Of a stretch of 64,000 nt of DNA, positions 6,380 to 15,191 are shown in pieces. The notes beneath the pieces are model-generated. The model did no database searches, was not told the origin of the DNA, and saw only the letters and a list, made by a program, of their open reading frames with translations. Position numbers and translations under genes: made by a program. Numbering within the stretch: position 1 is the stretch's first letter; each line of letters begins with the position of its first letter. The stretch comes from Paenibacillus camelliae (GTDB taxonomy: Bacteria; Bacillota; Bacilli; Paenibacillales; Paenibacillaceae): the NCBI RefSeq assembly GCF_023715345.1, contig NZ_JAMBNY010000011.1, positions 1-64,000 of the forward strand, given 5' to 3'.

Positions 6380-7183
6380 CTAGCTATTTCTTAAAAATCG
6401 AATAAGTGCAACGTTAAATGCGGATGGATTATCCTGATTAGAGCAATGACTCGCCTGAGGGAGCTCAATGCAAGTACAATAAGGCTCACTAGCAGCCCAC
6501 GCTGGGGCGATTTTTTTAATGTTTCCTGTCTCGTCACGGTCACCATAAACAAGCAGTATCGGCTTATTGATTAGATAGCCCTCTTCGTAATGCAAGCATG
6601 CAGCTGTTGCTAAAAATATTTTGGTGAAATCCCGTTTACCAATGCGTTGAAAGGACTCTCTTAAATACTGCTGCACATCAGCCTTTAGCGCACTTGCTTT
6701 TACACTCGCTTCAACTAACATCTTCCATGGGAACATACGGGTTAATAACGGAGTAATACTTAGGTAAAATGCCTCTAGCCTAGTCAATTTCATCGTATTA
6801 CAGGTGCAGTCAATTAACACCAGTTTCTCTACCTTATCTGGGTAGTAAAAAGTAAATTCTTGTGCAGTATTTCCACCCATAGACTGGCCGATTAGTGTCG
6901 CTTTTTCGATTCGCTCGATATTCATTATCTCCGCTAAATCTTCCATAATCATGTTTATGCTGAAATTGTCCCCCATTGGGCGCGAAAGCCCATGTCCTCT
7001 TGCGTCCCACAGCAGGACGTTAAAATCTTGGCTTACCGTATCCATTTGCTCACGAAACATGGCATGATCCGCTCCTGCACCATGTAGAAATATTAGCCAC
7101 GGGTAATCCCCACGATTTGAAACCCAGTAGTGAATAGTACAGCCCTCTCGTGTAAGTATCCTTTGCTCAAGCAACATCATCAT
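6380..7183 (-). CDS. Alpha/beta-fold hydrolase
   Basis: 267-aa alpha/beta hydrolase. Visible are the oxyanion-hole motif HGAGADH, the nucleophile elbow GQSMGG (Ser), an acid in YGDRDE and the histidine in ASHCSNQ, so the triad looks complete. Substrate is unknown; esterases, lipases and C-C hydrolases share this pattern. The frame extends further upstream, but AAGGAGG lies 7 nt before three consecutive ATG codons, and I start at the first (7183). It is probably the first gene of a two-gene operon with the GbsR-like regulator. Confidence 0.85.
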   Translation of the reverse strand: MMMLLEQRILTREGCTIHYWVSNRGDYPWLIFLHGAGADHAMFREQMDTVSQDFNVLLWDARGHGLSRPMGDNFSINMIMEDLAEIMNIERIEKATLIGQSMGGNTAQEFTFYYPDKVEKLVLIDCTCNTMKLTRLEAFYLSITPLLTRMFPWKMLVEASVKASALKADVQQYLRESFQRIGKRDFTKIFLATAACLHYEEGYLINKPILLVYGDRDETGNIKKIAPAWAASEPYCTCIELPQASHCSNQDNPSAFNVALIRFLRNS

Positions 7184-7463
7184 CCCACACCTCCTTCGGA
7201 GTTTCATTTTAATAATTTCAGTATACACTAAAATAGGTGAAACTAACTACTTATCTCCTTTACTAGAAGGCGAATAATATGGATTTACTTATTTACTTTT
7301 CTGCTTTTCTGCTTTTTACTTTTCTCCTTTTTTGCTTTTTTGCTTATTCCTTTTTAAATAGGCTGTTTTCGTAAGCATTGTTGTTTATATGATTACAATT
7401 CACAAGGAAATCGGTATATAATGTATATAGATTTAGTTTACTGTTGTCTTGGAGGAGGTAGTT

Positions 7464-7685
7464 ATGAGTTTACTTAATATCTCTTTTGTAATACTGATAG
7501 TCATAGGATTACTACTGTTTGTTTATGGGCTACAGAAAAATTCCCAATTATCTATGTTTTTCGGTGGAGTGGCTTTTTTGTCTCCTATATTTTACTTTAT
7601 TGGATGGACTTCTTTTTTGCCTCTTATTGCCCCAATTGCACTGGTAATTTCATACTTTGGCAAGAAAAAGATAAATCTCACTTAA
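7464..7685 (+). CDS. Small membrane protein
   Basis: 73-aa hydrophobic protein starting MSLLNISFVILIVIGLL, with two or three short membrane segments and the basic tail FGKKKINLT. No family is recognised. The start at 7464 is supported by GGAGGAGG 5 nt upstream. It is a stand-alone gene closed by a strong terminator directly after the stop. Confidence 0.65.
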   Translation: MSLLNISFVILIVIGLLLFVYGLQKNSQLSMFFGGVAFLSPIFYFIGWTSFLPLIAPIALVISYFGKKKINLT

Positions 7686-7710
7686 ATAGACCCGAAAGGG
7701 TCTATTTTTA
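7685..7710 (+). terminator. Rho-independent terminator
   Basis: AATAGACCC-GAAA-GGGTCTATTTTT: a 9-bp stem with a GAAA tetraloop and a T run, overlapping the stop of the small membrane protein gene. Confidence 0.9.
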
Positions 7711-7774
7711 TATACTTCTAAGTATTTTGACAGTTGCATAATTTGATTTCTGTGTTGCTGGAATAATATTTGCT

Positions 7775-8003
7775 CTACTCGTTTATCAAATGCTCAGCGT
7801 CGATTTCTTCGGCTTTAACACGCCCTGTTCCTGCTTTATTGCCATTTCTATCTTGTGCTACTACAACAGCAATTTTAAGGTTAGAGATGCCTTTTGTTGT
7901 CTTTTTTACCAGCCTTTTTGGCTCTTCTATGTGTGATTCCACGACGATCTTTTAAGGACTCACGAAAGAAGTCTCGTCACTTTCTACGATTACTTACTTT
8001 AGA
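7775..8003 (-). pseudogene. Decayed IS1595/ISXO2-type transposase fragment
   Basis: On the minus strand three frame segments join into one recognisable piece: IVESDETSF, then ESLKDRRGITHRRAKKAGKK, then GISNLKIAVVVAQDRNGNK continuing to a TAG at 7775. The DET motif, the basic RRGITHRRAKK stretch and VVVAQDRNGN match the ISXO2-like transposase domain. At least two frameshifts separate the segments, and no inverted repeats or target duplication were found. It is a relic, not an active element. Confidence 0.7.
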
Positions 8004-8013
8004 GCATATCAAA

Positions 8014-8052
8014 AACACCGCCGTCACTGAAATTCTCAGTAACGGCGGTGTT
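8014..8052 (-). terminator. Strong hairpin, terminator-like
   Basis: AACACCGCCGTcACTGA/TCAGTaACGGCGGTGTT forms a long stem with a five-base loop, followed on the minus strand by a run of five T. It would stop transcription running leftwards from the 8.4-9.0 kb gene. Confidence 0.6.
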
Positions 8053-8084
8053 ATCGTGCTCCTATGTATAGATCTGAGTTAGAT

Positions 8085-8290
8085 TTGCAGACTGCTTAGT
8101 TCTGCTATTGATCGACGGTCCATCTGCTTTCTGCTTAGTTCTGCTATAAATCCACGATCAATCTGCTTTTGCTTAGTTCTACTATAGATCGACGGTCCAT
8201 CTGCTTTCTGCTTCGTTCTGCTATAGATCTACGGTCAATCTGCTTTTGCTTAGTTCTGCTATAGACCCACGGTCAATCTGCTTACCACTT
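8085..8290. repeat. Intergenic tandem repeat, 38-40 bp unit
   Basis: Five degenerate copies of GCTTAGTTCTGCTATAGATC plus CACGGTCAATCT, with unit starts at 8093, 8133, 8171, 8210 and 8248. There is no coding frame across it. It lies just downstream of the frameshifted gene at 8371. The rest of the gap (7711-7774, 8291-8370) shows nothing recognisable. Confidence 0.8.
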
Positions 8291-8370
8291 GTAACTCTTC
8301 TCTCGTTACTGCTTTAATCTGCTTCCCTACTTAATACTTAAAATTCACTTCACAAGTAACTTATCCTGCG

Positions 8371-9065
8371 TCATTTACATGTGCGAATGGTAAGCTTATC
8401 ATCGCTCAGCGTAAATTGAATATGCTCCCATACAAGCTCTATGAAGCGCTCTGGCTCATAAATATCCCACGTATTCATATTCAGTGCATCATCAAAGCTT
8501 AGCACATAGTCAGCTGGAAATCTCGATACCTCACTAGCTGTTCCTTTGCAGAACCAATATGCGATAAGCTTCTCCCACGCCTTGCGATCCTCATTGTATG
8601 GACTATCAGCTTCGCTTGCGGAAATCGTCGAGCCATCCTCTGCACGCTGATGGCTAGCTACTGCTTTACCTACAGCCCCTTCCGCTAAATGCAGCCGCTC
8701 AGCTAATGCCGCCAGCTCCTTCACTTCCGCTTCAACTACTAGGTCTACCGAGCCTTGAGCCCAGACCAACGCATAGCCAAGCTCATTCATATAAATATCA
8801 CTTTTCCCAACAGCAGGACGTTTTTTTATGCCAAGCTCCTCTGCTAGAGTGACGATTGCTCATCTGTAAGCTGTCCCAAGGAGTAGACACCGATCTCATC
8901 CGGCATCTCGCCATACTCTCTAATATAGCCAACGCTCCGAACCTGCCCCTGCTTTGCTTTGCGGTCACGCATGAGGACAAGCATAAGCTTCATCGTCATC
9001 ATTTTTCTTTCCAGCTGCTCCATTGGCTCCATATCCGTGCCATCCACTCCTCTTTTGTTTGTCAT
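8371..9065 (-). pseudogene. Frameshifted gene of unknown function
   Basis: Two open frames on the minus strand, 9065-8844 and a second ending at 8371, join into one protein of about 231 aa if a single missing base is restored near 8861. The upstream frame ends VYSLGQLTDEQ, and the other frame continues IVTLAEELGIKKRPAVGKSD then IYMNELGYALVWAQGS. The join reads smoothly, so this is either a recent inactivation or a sequencing error. I do not recognise the family. The N-terminal half is methionine- and lysine-rich (MEQLERKMMTMKLM); the C-terminal half is acidic and probably globular. Confidence 0.65.
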
Positions 9066-9184
9066 AAATGATCATATTGTAGCACGGATGATCTATTGTC
9101 GTAACCAGTGGATTCATTCGCTACTTCATTCGCAACATATTAATACATTGCATATTAATACCCTTGCACGTATTTGGGAGGGGG

Positions 9185-9490
9185 AGCTTTACAATGCCCA
9201 ACTTGTTTGAGGAGCTTCATAATGTTCGCTTGCTTGAATAGCTCATAATGTTCAGCTTATTTGATTAGCTCATAATGCCCCATCTGTTCGATTACCTTCA
9301 TAATTTCCAACTTGCTTGATCAGCTTCATAATGTTCAGCTTATTTGATTAGCTCATAATGCCCCATCTTTTCGATTACCTTCATAATTTCCAGCCTGCTT
9401 GATTCGCTCATAATGCCCCGCTTATTTGATCAACTTCATAATGCCCGCTCGTTTAATCAGCTATATAATGCCCAGTCTGCTTAAGAAGCT
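9185..9490. repeat. Tandem repeat, 27-28 bp unit with 83-bp higher order
   Basis: Eleven degenerate copies, each with ATAATG or ATAATTT, at 9191, 9219, 9245, 9272, 9300, 9328, 9355, 9383, 9410, 9438 and 9465. Copies three apart (9245/9328, 9272/9355, 9300/9383) are more alike, giving an 83-bp higher-order unit. The right end overlaps the last codons of the PHP gene at 9453, so the repeat includes coding sequence. It fills most of the gap 9066-9452. Confidence 0.85.
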
Positions 9491-10211
9491 TCTGCTGCTG
9501 CTCTGCACGCTGTACCCTATCCGCATAATCCTCTGCAATCTGGTAGCTCAGGCCCCTCATTTGTAGCATCGTGCGCAGCTCCTCCACATTATGCACCATC
9601 CCCTCGCCAACACTGACGATTGCGCCATATTGCTCATAGTGATGCGTATCACTTCCTGCAACAACTGGCAGCTCCAGCAACTGAGCGAGCTGCTGGACAC
9701 GCTGCTCCATATCCAGCCCGTATTTATAGAGATCACGTCCATTAAGATCAAATGCATCGAGCTCGCGCAGCAGCTCATGAGCAATATGGGAAAGTGGGTT
9801 TTCCTCACGGAACGGATGCGCACCAATACACACACAATGAAGCGAGTGCGCTTGCTTCAACAGCTGAGCCAGCCCTATAAACCGACTACGGTCGCGGTGC
9901 GGCTCTAAATGCTCACTTAACCTGCGAATCGCCATTAATTCTCCAATGACAACAATATGTCCGCCCTCTGCCACATCAACTTCAATCCCCGGCAATATAA
10001 TGAGTCCCTTATACGTAAAATGTCCATTCTCGTATGTCGCAAGCTGCTCCAGTTGATCGTAAATATCCTCAAATTGCAGCGTGTTAAAATGCTCCGTTAA
10101 TGCGATAACATCCAAATGCTGCGATGCATGTGTGAGCATATCCTTCAAATAATCCCGCGACAGCTCGCTTTGCTTGCTCCATTTACAATGTGTATGTAGA
10201 TCAATTCTCAT
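9453..10211 (-). CDS. PHP-domain phosphoesterase, paralogue 1
   Basis: 252-aa PHP (polymerase and histidinol phosphatase) protein. Metal-ligand motifs are visible in order: MRIDLHTH at the start, LTEHFN, GIEVDVAEGGH, IGAHPFR and AGSDTHH. Such proteins hydrolyse phosphate esters with two or three metals; the substrate here is unknown. The start at 10211 follows GGAGGCGGAAGG, and the frame upstream of it is low-complexity. It is about half identical by eye to the PHP protein at 14237, and the two flank an ECF transporter. Its 3' end runs into the 28-bp tandem repeat. Confidence 0.85.
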   Translation of the reverse strand: MRIDLHTHCKWSKQSELSRDYLKDMLTHASQHLDVIALTEHFNTLQFEDIYDQLEQLATYENGHFTYKGLIILPGIEVDVAEGGHIVVIGELMAIRRLSEHLEPHRDRSRFIGLAQLLKQAHSLHCVCIGAHPFREENPLSHIAHELLRELDAFDLNGRDLYKYGLDMEQRVQQLAQLLELPVVAGSDTHHYEQYGAIVSVGEGMVHNVEELRTMLQMRGLSYQIAEDYADRVQRAEQQQKLLKQTGHYIAD

Positions 10212-10240
10212 CCTTCCGCCTCCCCTATTCGCACACATGG

Positions 10241-10290
10241 TGTGTACTGTTCTTCGTACTGTTCTTCGTACTGTTCTTCGTAATGATCTT
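10241..10290. repeat. Short tandem repeat in ECF leader
   Basis: TACTGTTCTTCG repeated about three and a half times with slight variation. The remaining leader to 10472 is AT-rich; I see no riboswitch that I can name. Confidence 0.6.
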
Positions 10291-10472
10291 CGTAGCGTTA
10301 TGCCGTATTACCTTCTATTATATTGAAAAAATTTTTTCATTTGAACTATTTTGAAAATAATTAACGCAAACTCAATATCCCGATAACAAATCGCTAACAA
10401 TTCCCCTCTATTCTTAAAGCATCAAGTGAACACAGTCACCTTAGCGAACTTCAAATTTAAGGAGGAATCGTT

Positions 10473-11342
10473 ATGCGTTTATCAGCTACAAATCAACGAT
10501 GGGAGCTCACCTCTCAGCAAAAGCTAATGATTTTTATTTTATCTATGTCGTTGTATGGCATCTCCAACATGATTACTGAGCTATTACCCGAAATTAGAAT
10601 TGGACCAGTTGAGCTAAAGGTAGAGTACTTTATTTTTATCCCGCTGCTGTTTGCTATCCTTTTCAATCCATTGTATGCCGCACTCGGCGCGTCAGTTGGT
10701 GAGCTTGTTTTCGGAGAGCTGCTGCTTGGGCAATTTGGCGGCATAAGTGAGCTAGAGAAGTTCATTCAGTTCTCACTGGCGATTTTTGTGGCTGGCATGC
10801 TCGTAACTAATCCGCGCAGTAAGCGACAGCTAGCATTTGCAGCGTATGTGGCCATTGGTATTGACCAATTGCTCGGCACGATTGTTGACATTGCGAAGGT
10901 CTACATTGGAATTGAGGATCTTGAAGCCGTGCCAGGTTTGCCTGAAAGCATACTAGCCATCGAGGGCTTCTCATTCCTCAACGCTATGATCGTCTCTGGT
11001 ACATTGTTTTCCTTACTGCCTACTCTATATCTCGTGCCGCGTTTATATGGAAAAGTCGAGCCCCTGCTCGGTATGAAGCCACGAGATGGCCGAGCGAAGA
11101 GCTCTATCACTGAATTTGTAACTCCGCGCTTTATCATTATTGCGATTATGCTTGCTGCTATTGCCGCTGCTGCAGAGTTTTTGGCGGAGTCTGATATTGA
11201 GCTTTTCTCCTGGGAATGGGAAGCAGACTGGGGCAGTAGTGCGCTATGGATTAGCCTAGGGGTAGCACTCGTTTTGCTAGTAACAGTCTCCTTGATCATT
11301 CGCTCGCGCAAAAAGCAACAGCCTAAAGGAGAGCATTTATGA
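10473..11342 (+). CDS. ECF-type transporter S component (putative)
   Basis: 289-aa polytopic membrane protein with about six or seven hydrophobic segments. The region SVGELVFGELLLGQFGGISE and the overall layout resemble ECF substrate-binding (S) subunits. It is longer than a usual S component (about 180-200 aa), with a C-terminal extension that has two more segments and a basic tail RSRKKQQ. It is followed with a 4-nt overlap by the ATPase gene and then by an EcfT gene, so a complete transporter is encoded. The ligand is unknown. The start at 10473 follows AAGGAGG. Confidence 0.75.
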   Translation: MRLSATNQRWELTSQQKLMIFILSMSLYGISNMITELLPEIRIGPVELKVEYFIFIPLLFAILFNPLYAALGASVGELVFGELLLGQFGGISELEKFIQFSLAIFVAGMLVTNPRSKRQLAFAAYVAIGIDQLLGTIVDIAKVYIGIEDLEAVPGLPESILAIEGFSFLNAMIVSGTLFSLLPTLYLVPRLYGKVEPLLGMKPRDGRAKSSITEFVTPRFIIIAIMLAAIAAAAEFLAESDIELFSWEWEADWGSSALWISLGVALVLLVTVSLIIRSRKKQQPKGEHL

Positions 11343-13315
11343 TGACTATGGCTCAAGCACAAGCAGGTGCACAGGCTATACACGCAAAAACATACGCAAC
11401 CGATATGGAGGTAAATGCCAGAGTTGATAAGCAGGCCGATGCTATTGCCAGTATGGCTGACAGTCAGCAAGCCAACGTGCTAGCTACTACAGACACGGTT
11501 GTACAGGTAAGCGCACATTCAGGTACTCATCATGCCGCTGACGAGCAGGCCATTATCGAAGTGCGCAATGTATCCTTTTGCTACCCAGGAGCTGAGGTCA
11601 ATACTTTACAGGATGTGAGCCTCCGCATAACCCGCGGTGATTTTGTTGCGGTGATCGGCAGTAATGGCAGCGGTAAATCAACGCTATGCAAATGTCTCAA
11701 CGGGCTCATTCCGACCTATTACAGTGGAGATTTTGAGGGCAAGGTGCTTGTAAATGGCATCGACACATCAAGCACAACGATTGCTCAGCTGTCTAAGCAT
11801 GTCGCTTATGTGTTTCAGGATTTTGAGAATCAGCTCGTGCGTCCTACGGTGTTCGATGAGCTATGCTTTGCCCCGCTCAACTTTGGCTATGAGAACTATA
11901 AAGAGCGTGCGCAGCAGGCACTGCGCATGCTAGATATCGAGGAGCTATCCAAGCAGTGGATCTGGCAGCTAAGCGGTGGGCAGAAGCATATGGTCGCACT
12001 TGCGGCAGCTCTTGCCCTTGATCCAGAGGTGATTATCGTCGACGAGCCGGTCGCTCAGCTAGATCCCGCGCATGCGAGGCTGATCTATGAGAAGCTCGCT
12101 ATGTTAAATGACACCTATCATAAAACAATTATCGTTATCGAGCATCATACCGAATATATCGCAGACTTCTGCAAGAACGTTATTTTGCTTGATCAAGGTG
12201 GCCGTGTGCGATGGAGTAAGCCAGTAGATGCTGCGTTGTCCGCAATAGAGGAGCTGCAGGAGCTTCATATTCAGCCACCACAGGTAACACAAGCGATGGC
12301 TGCACTCCAGCTTCGCGATCCAGCAACTCAGCTGTACCCCGTGACAATCGAACATGCAGCTCAGCTATTGCAGCCGCTGCCCGGCCAGCAACTAATTCAA
12401 CCAGAGCATAACGCTTCAAGCCCGCCGGAGCCATTAAATATAGACAATAGCTCCGACTCAAGCGATCGTAAAGCACTTGTCATTATCGACCATGCAACAA
12501 GCGGCTATCAGAGCATGAACAAGCAGCATACTGCAACGCTTCGTGACATCAATCTCACGATATACGAAGGAGATCGTATCGCGCTTGTCGGCAACAATGG
12601 CGCTGGTAAGTCGACGCTGCTACGCCTTATCGCGGGTATACGCAAGCCGTGGTCAGGCAGCGTAAACGTGTGCGGCAACGATACCCGAAGCACAACACCC
12701 GAGCAGCTGTCCGATGCGGTATCTTTCATATTTCAAAATCCAGAGGAAATGTTTATTGCAGATCATATTCGCGAGGATATTGAGTTTTTCTTGAAGGCTC
12801 GAAAGCAAGAGCGGATCGAACCCTTCATCAATCACATCATAGATACCTTCAATCTGTCAGAGCTTCAGCAGCGTGATGGGCGCTTGCTCAGCGGAGGGCA
12901 GCAGCGAAGAGCTACACTGGCCATCGGGCTTGCGATGAAGCCAACCGTGATGCTGCTTGATGAACCGACAGCGAGCCTTGACATCGTTAGTCGCCGCGAA
13001 ATGACAAAGCTATTCGACGAGCTGCATGAACAGGTGCAGGCTATCGTTGTTGCTACGCATGATATGCAGCTCGTTGCAGACTGGGCAACGCGAGTAATCG
13101 TCATGCATAACGGCGAAATATTGCTTGATGGTCGCAGCGAGGAAGTGTTTCAGCAGCCTCATTTACTAGAGCTGGCTGCACTTATTCCACCGCAAATCGT
13201 CCAGCTTGGTCATAGATTACAATGGCAGCAGCCAGCACTGAGCGTAGAGCAATTCGTCAAGCGCATGAAGCAGCTTACACTTCTTACATCAGCCGGCCCT
13301 TCGCCCACACGATAG
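11339..13315 (+). CDS. Fused ECF ATPase with two ABC domains
   Basis: 658-aa protein combining the two ATPases of an ECF module. Residues 1-75 are an Ala/Gln-rich, low-complexity extension. Domain 1 (about 76-300) has Walker A GSNGSGKSTL, signature LSGGQ and Walker B VIIVDEP. After a Pro/Ser-rich linker, domain 2 (about 380-610) has GNNGAGKSTL, LSGGQQRR, VMLLDEPTAS and ATHD. Both sites look intact. It overlaps the S-component gene by ATGA, so translation is probably coupled. A second ATG directly follows the first and either could be used. Confidence 0.9.
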   Translation: MMTMAQAQAGAQAIHAKTYATDMEVNARVDKQADAIASMADSQQANVLATTDTVVQVSAHSGTHHAADEQAIIEVRNVSFCYPGAEVNTLQDVSLRITRGDFVAVIGSNGSGKSTLCKCLNGLIPTYYSGDFEGKVLVNGIDTSSTTIAQLSKHVAYVFQDFENQLVRPTVFDELCFAPLNFGYENYKERAQQALRMLDIEELSKQWIWQLSGGQKHMVALAAALALDPEVIIVDEPVAQLDPAHARLIYEKLAMLNDTYHKTIIVIEHHTEYIADFCKNVILLDQGGRVRWSKPVDAALSAIEELQELHIQPPQVTQAMAALQLRDPATQLYPVTIEHAAQLLQPLPGQQLIQPEHNASSPPEPLNIDNSSDSSDRKALVIIDHATSGYQSMNKQHTATLRDINLTIYEGDRIALVGNNGAGKSTLLRLIAGIRKPWSGSVNVCGNDTRSTTPEQLSDAVSFIFQNPEEMFIADHIREDIEFFLKARKQERIEPFINHIIDTFNLSELQQRDGRLLSGGQQRRATLAIGLAMKPTVMLLDEPTASLDIVSRREMTKLFDELHEQVQAIVVATHDMQLVADWATRVIVMHNGEILLDGRSEEVFQQPHLLELAALIPPQIVQLGHRLQWQQPALSVEQFVKRMKQLTLLTSAGPSPTR

Positions 13316-13343
13316 CTATTACGTTTAGAACGGGAGGTACGTT

Positions 13344-14174
13344 ATGGAGATTACTAATCCAGTACATAAGCCAGGCTTCTGGGAAAAAATTAGCGTGGAG
13401 CGCATTAAGGTTGAGCTGCTTCGTACCGCCTACGGGCAGTCGATGACCTTTTTATCGCGCTTCGATCCGCGTATACTTATGGCATGGTACGCTTTTTTCG
13501 CCATCACGCCATGGTTTATTCATAATAAGGTTATTTTACTCGGCTTTCTTATTGCCATCGCCATACTCACCTATACCTCAAAGCCTAGCCTGCTTGTGCT
13601 GCTTGTGCTTGCGATTGGCTTGATTTCTGATGCAGCCTATATGCTCGTTGTTTCGTTAATGTTTGGAGGAGGCCTCGCCGCGGCGTGGGCATTAAGTACA
13701 CTAACGCTTAAGCTGCTCGTCATCACCCTTGCCAGCATTGCTGTATTCACAAGCATGGACCCTGAGCGATTGAGTGACGGGCTGCTAAGCTTAGGCATGC
13801 CAGCACAATTCAGCTTTGGGGTTGCTTACGGCTTCCGTATGCTGCCGATTTTAATCGAGGAGTACAACAACATTCTTTATTCCTATCGGCTTCGCGGAAA
13901 ATCTCCTCAGAAAAAAAGCCTGCGCATGCTAATTTATAGCTTCAAGCTATCCGTTATCGCCTTCTATCCCCTAATCCTTAATACAGCGAAACGGACTCGA
14001 ACAACGGTGGAAGCGCTCGAAATTAAAGGCTTCACCTATGCAATGCACGATCCGAAGGTAAAAAAGCTAAAGCTGTCATATTTGAAAATTACCTTAAAGG
14101 ATCTAGCTTTTCTTGCCGTATCAGCGTTCTATATTACCGTCGTTTTTTATCTCGGCAGCATGCTAGAGCTTTAG
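13344..14174 (+). CDS. ECF transporter transmembrane component EcfT-like
   Basis: 276-aa membrane protein of the EcfT/CbiQ type. Hydrophobic segments are near residues 50-130 and at the C terminus. The cytoplasmic coupling region contains EEYNNILYSYRLRGKSP and later RTTVEALEIKGF, the two Ala-Arg-Gly-like coupling helices (here RLRG and EIKG). It follows the fused ATPase by 28 nt, with GGGAGG before ATG 13344. It completes the S-A1A2-T module. Confidence 0.88.
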   Translation: MEITNPVHKPGFWEKISVERIKVELLRTAYGQSMTFLSRFDPRILMAWYAFFAITPWFIHNKVILLGFLIAIAILTYTSKPSLLVLLVLAIGLISDAAYMLVVSLMFGGGLAAAWALSTLTLKLLVITLASIAVFTSMDPERLSDGLLSLGMPAQFSFGVAYGFRMLPILIEEYNNILYSYRLRGKSPQKKSLRMLIYSFKLSVIAFYPLILNTAKRTRTTVEALEIKGFTYAMHDPKVKKLKLSYLKITLKDLAFLAVSAFYITVVFYLGSMLEL

Positions 14175-14236
14175 TTTAATCTTTGATTGAATGATTCTTT
14201 CTACTATTTTGCTCAGAGAAAGGAGCAGTGCATCCT

Positions 14237-15007
14237 ATGAATATTGATTTGCATTGCCATATTAAGCTGTCTAAGAAGCAGAATTTTTCATTAAACTATT
14301 TTCAGCAAAGCATTGCCGAGGCGACAGAGGCAGGACTAGATGCCATTGCGATGACGGAGCATTTCAATACGAACCATTACTATGACATTTATGAGCAGTT
14401 GAACGAGCACTATCCTTATACGAAGCAGCATTATTACGATATAAATGGCTTCAAGGTTTTCCCTGGTATGGAGGTTGACGTTACAGGCGGCGGACATATA
14501 TTGGTCGTTGGTGAGCGAGACAGCATACTTATGCTTCGCCATATGCTTTCGCCTCATGAAGAGAAGCATAAGTTCGTAGAATTCGAGCAGCTGCTAGATT
14601 GGTGCGATGAGCTTAGTCTTATTCGGTTCGGTGCGCATCCATTCCGCACCAGTAATCCGCTAATTAGCCACTCAAGCGAGCTGCTGCAGCGACTGCATGC
14701 CTTTGATATGAATGGCAAGGATCTGTATACGTATGGGGAGGCAATGATCGAGCGAGTGGAGCAGCTTGCTGAGCACATCGGCATTCCCATTATTGCAGGA
14801 AGTGATACCCATCACCCGCTGCAGTTTGGCGCGATCTATAATCAATTCCCTGATCCGATCAATTGCCCACGCGAGCTGCTAAAAGCCATTCAACAGAGGC
14901 AGCATGCGATTCACATTGCAGCGGATCTAACACATCGCGTAAAGTCGGCTAGCTTAGTGAAGAAGCTGCTCAAGGAGCGTGGGCCTGTCGAGGCTGCCTT
15001 CCTCTAG
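14237..15007 (+). CDS. PHP-domain phosphoesterase, paralogue 2
   Basis: 256-aa PHP protein with MNIDLHCH, MTEHFN, GMEVDVTGGGH, FGAHPFR and AGSDTHH. It is clearly a paralogue of the gene at 9453-10211. ATG 14237 is preferred over the in-frame GTG at 14228, because the ribosome binding site AAAGGAG then has an 11-nt spacer and the N terminus matches the paralogue. It lies 62 nt after ecfT in the same direction and is probably part of the transporter operon. A phosphorylated ligand or product is suggested, without direct proof. Confidence 0.85.
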   Translation: MNIDLHCHIKLSKKQNFSLNYFQQSIAEATEAGLDAIAMTEHFNTNHYYDIYEQLNEHYPYTKQHYYDINGFKVFPGMEVDVTGGGHILVVGERDSILMLRHMLSPHEEKHKFVEFEQLLDWCDELSLIRFGAHPFRTSNPLISHSSELLQRLHAFDMNGKDLYTYGEAMIERVEQLAEHIGIPIIAGSDTHHPLQFGAIYNQFPDPINCPRELLKAIQQRQHAIHIAADLTHRVKSASLVKKLLKERGPVEAAFL

Positions 15008-15191
15008 TTGCCGACGCACCGCTGAACATTGCTGCCATGAGCAATAGCGTGTCGGGTGATGTCCATGCGTGACTGCGAGGCACCGGCATATGCAGCAGCG
15101 AAGCACTGCCACGCGCAGCTACATACTACTATTGCCAAGCGCGCTATGCACAGCTACAATGAGTTCAACGTCTAACAGGAAGTGATGAATT

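Noticed and set aside
7770-8082. Two plus-strand frames
   Set aside because: They are antisense to the transposase relic and to the following hairpin.
8085-9490. CRISPR arrays
   Set aside because: Units are degenerate and directly joined, with no unique spacers between identical repeats, and no cas genes are present.
10241-10472. Riboswitch before the ECF operon
   Set aside because: ECF genes often have one, but only a short tandem repeat and AT-rich sequence are visible, with no fold I recognise.
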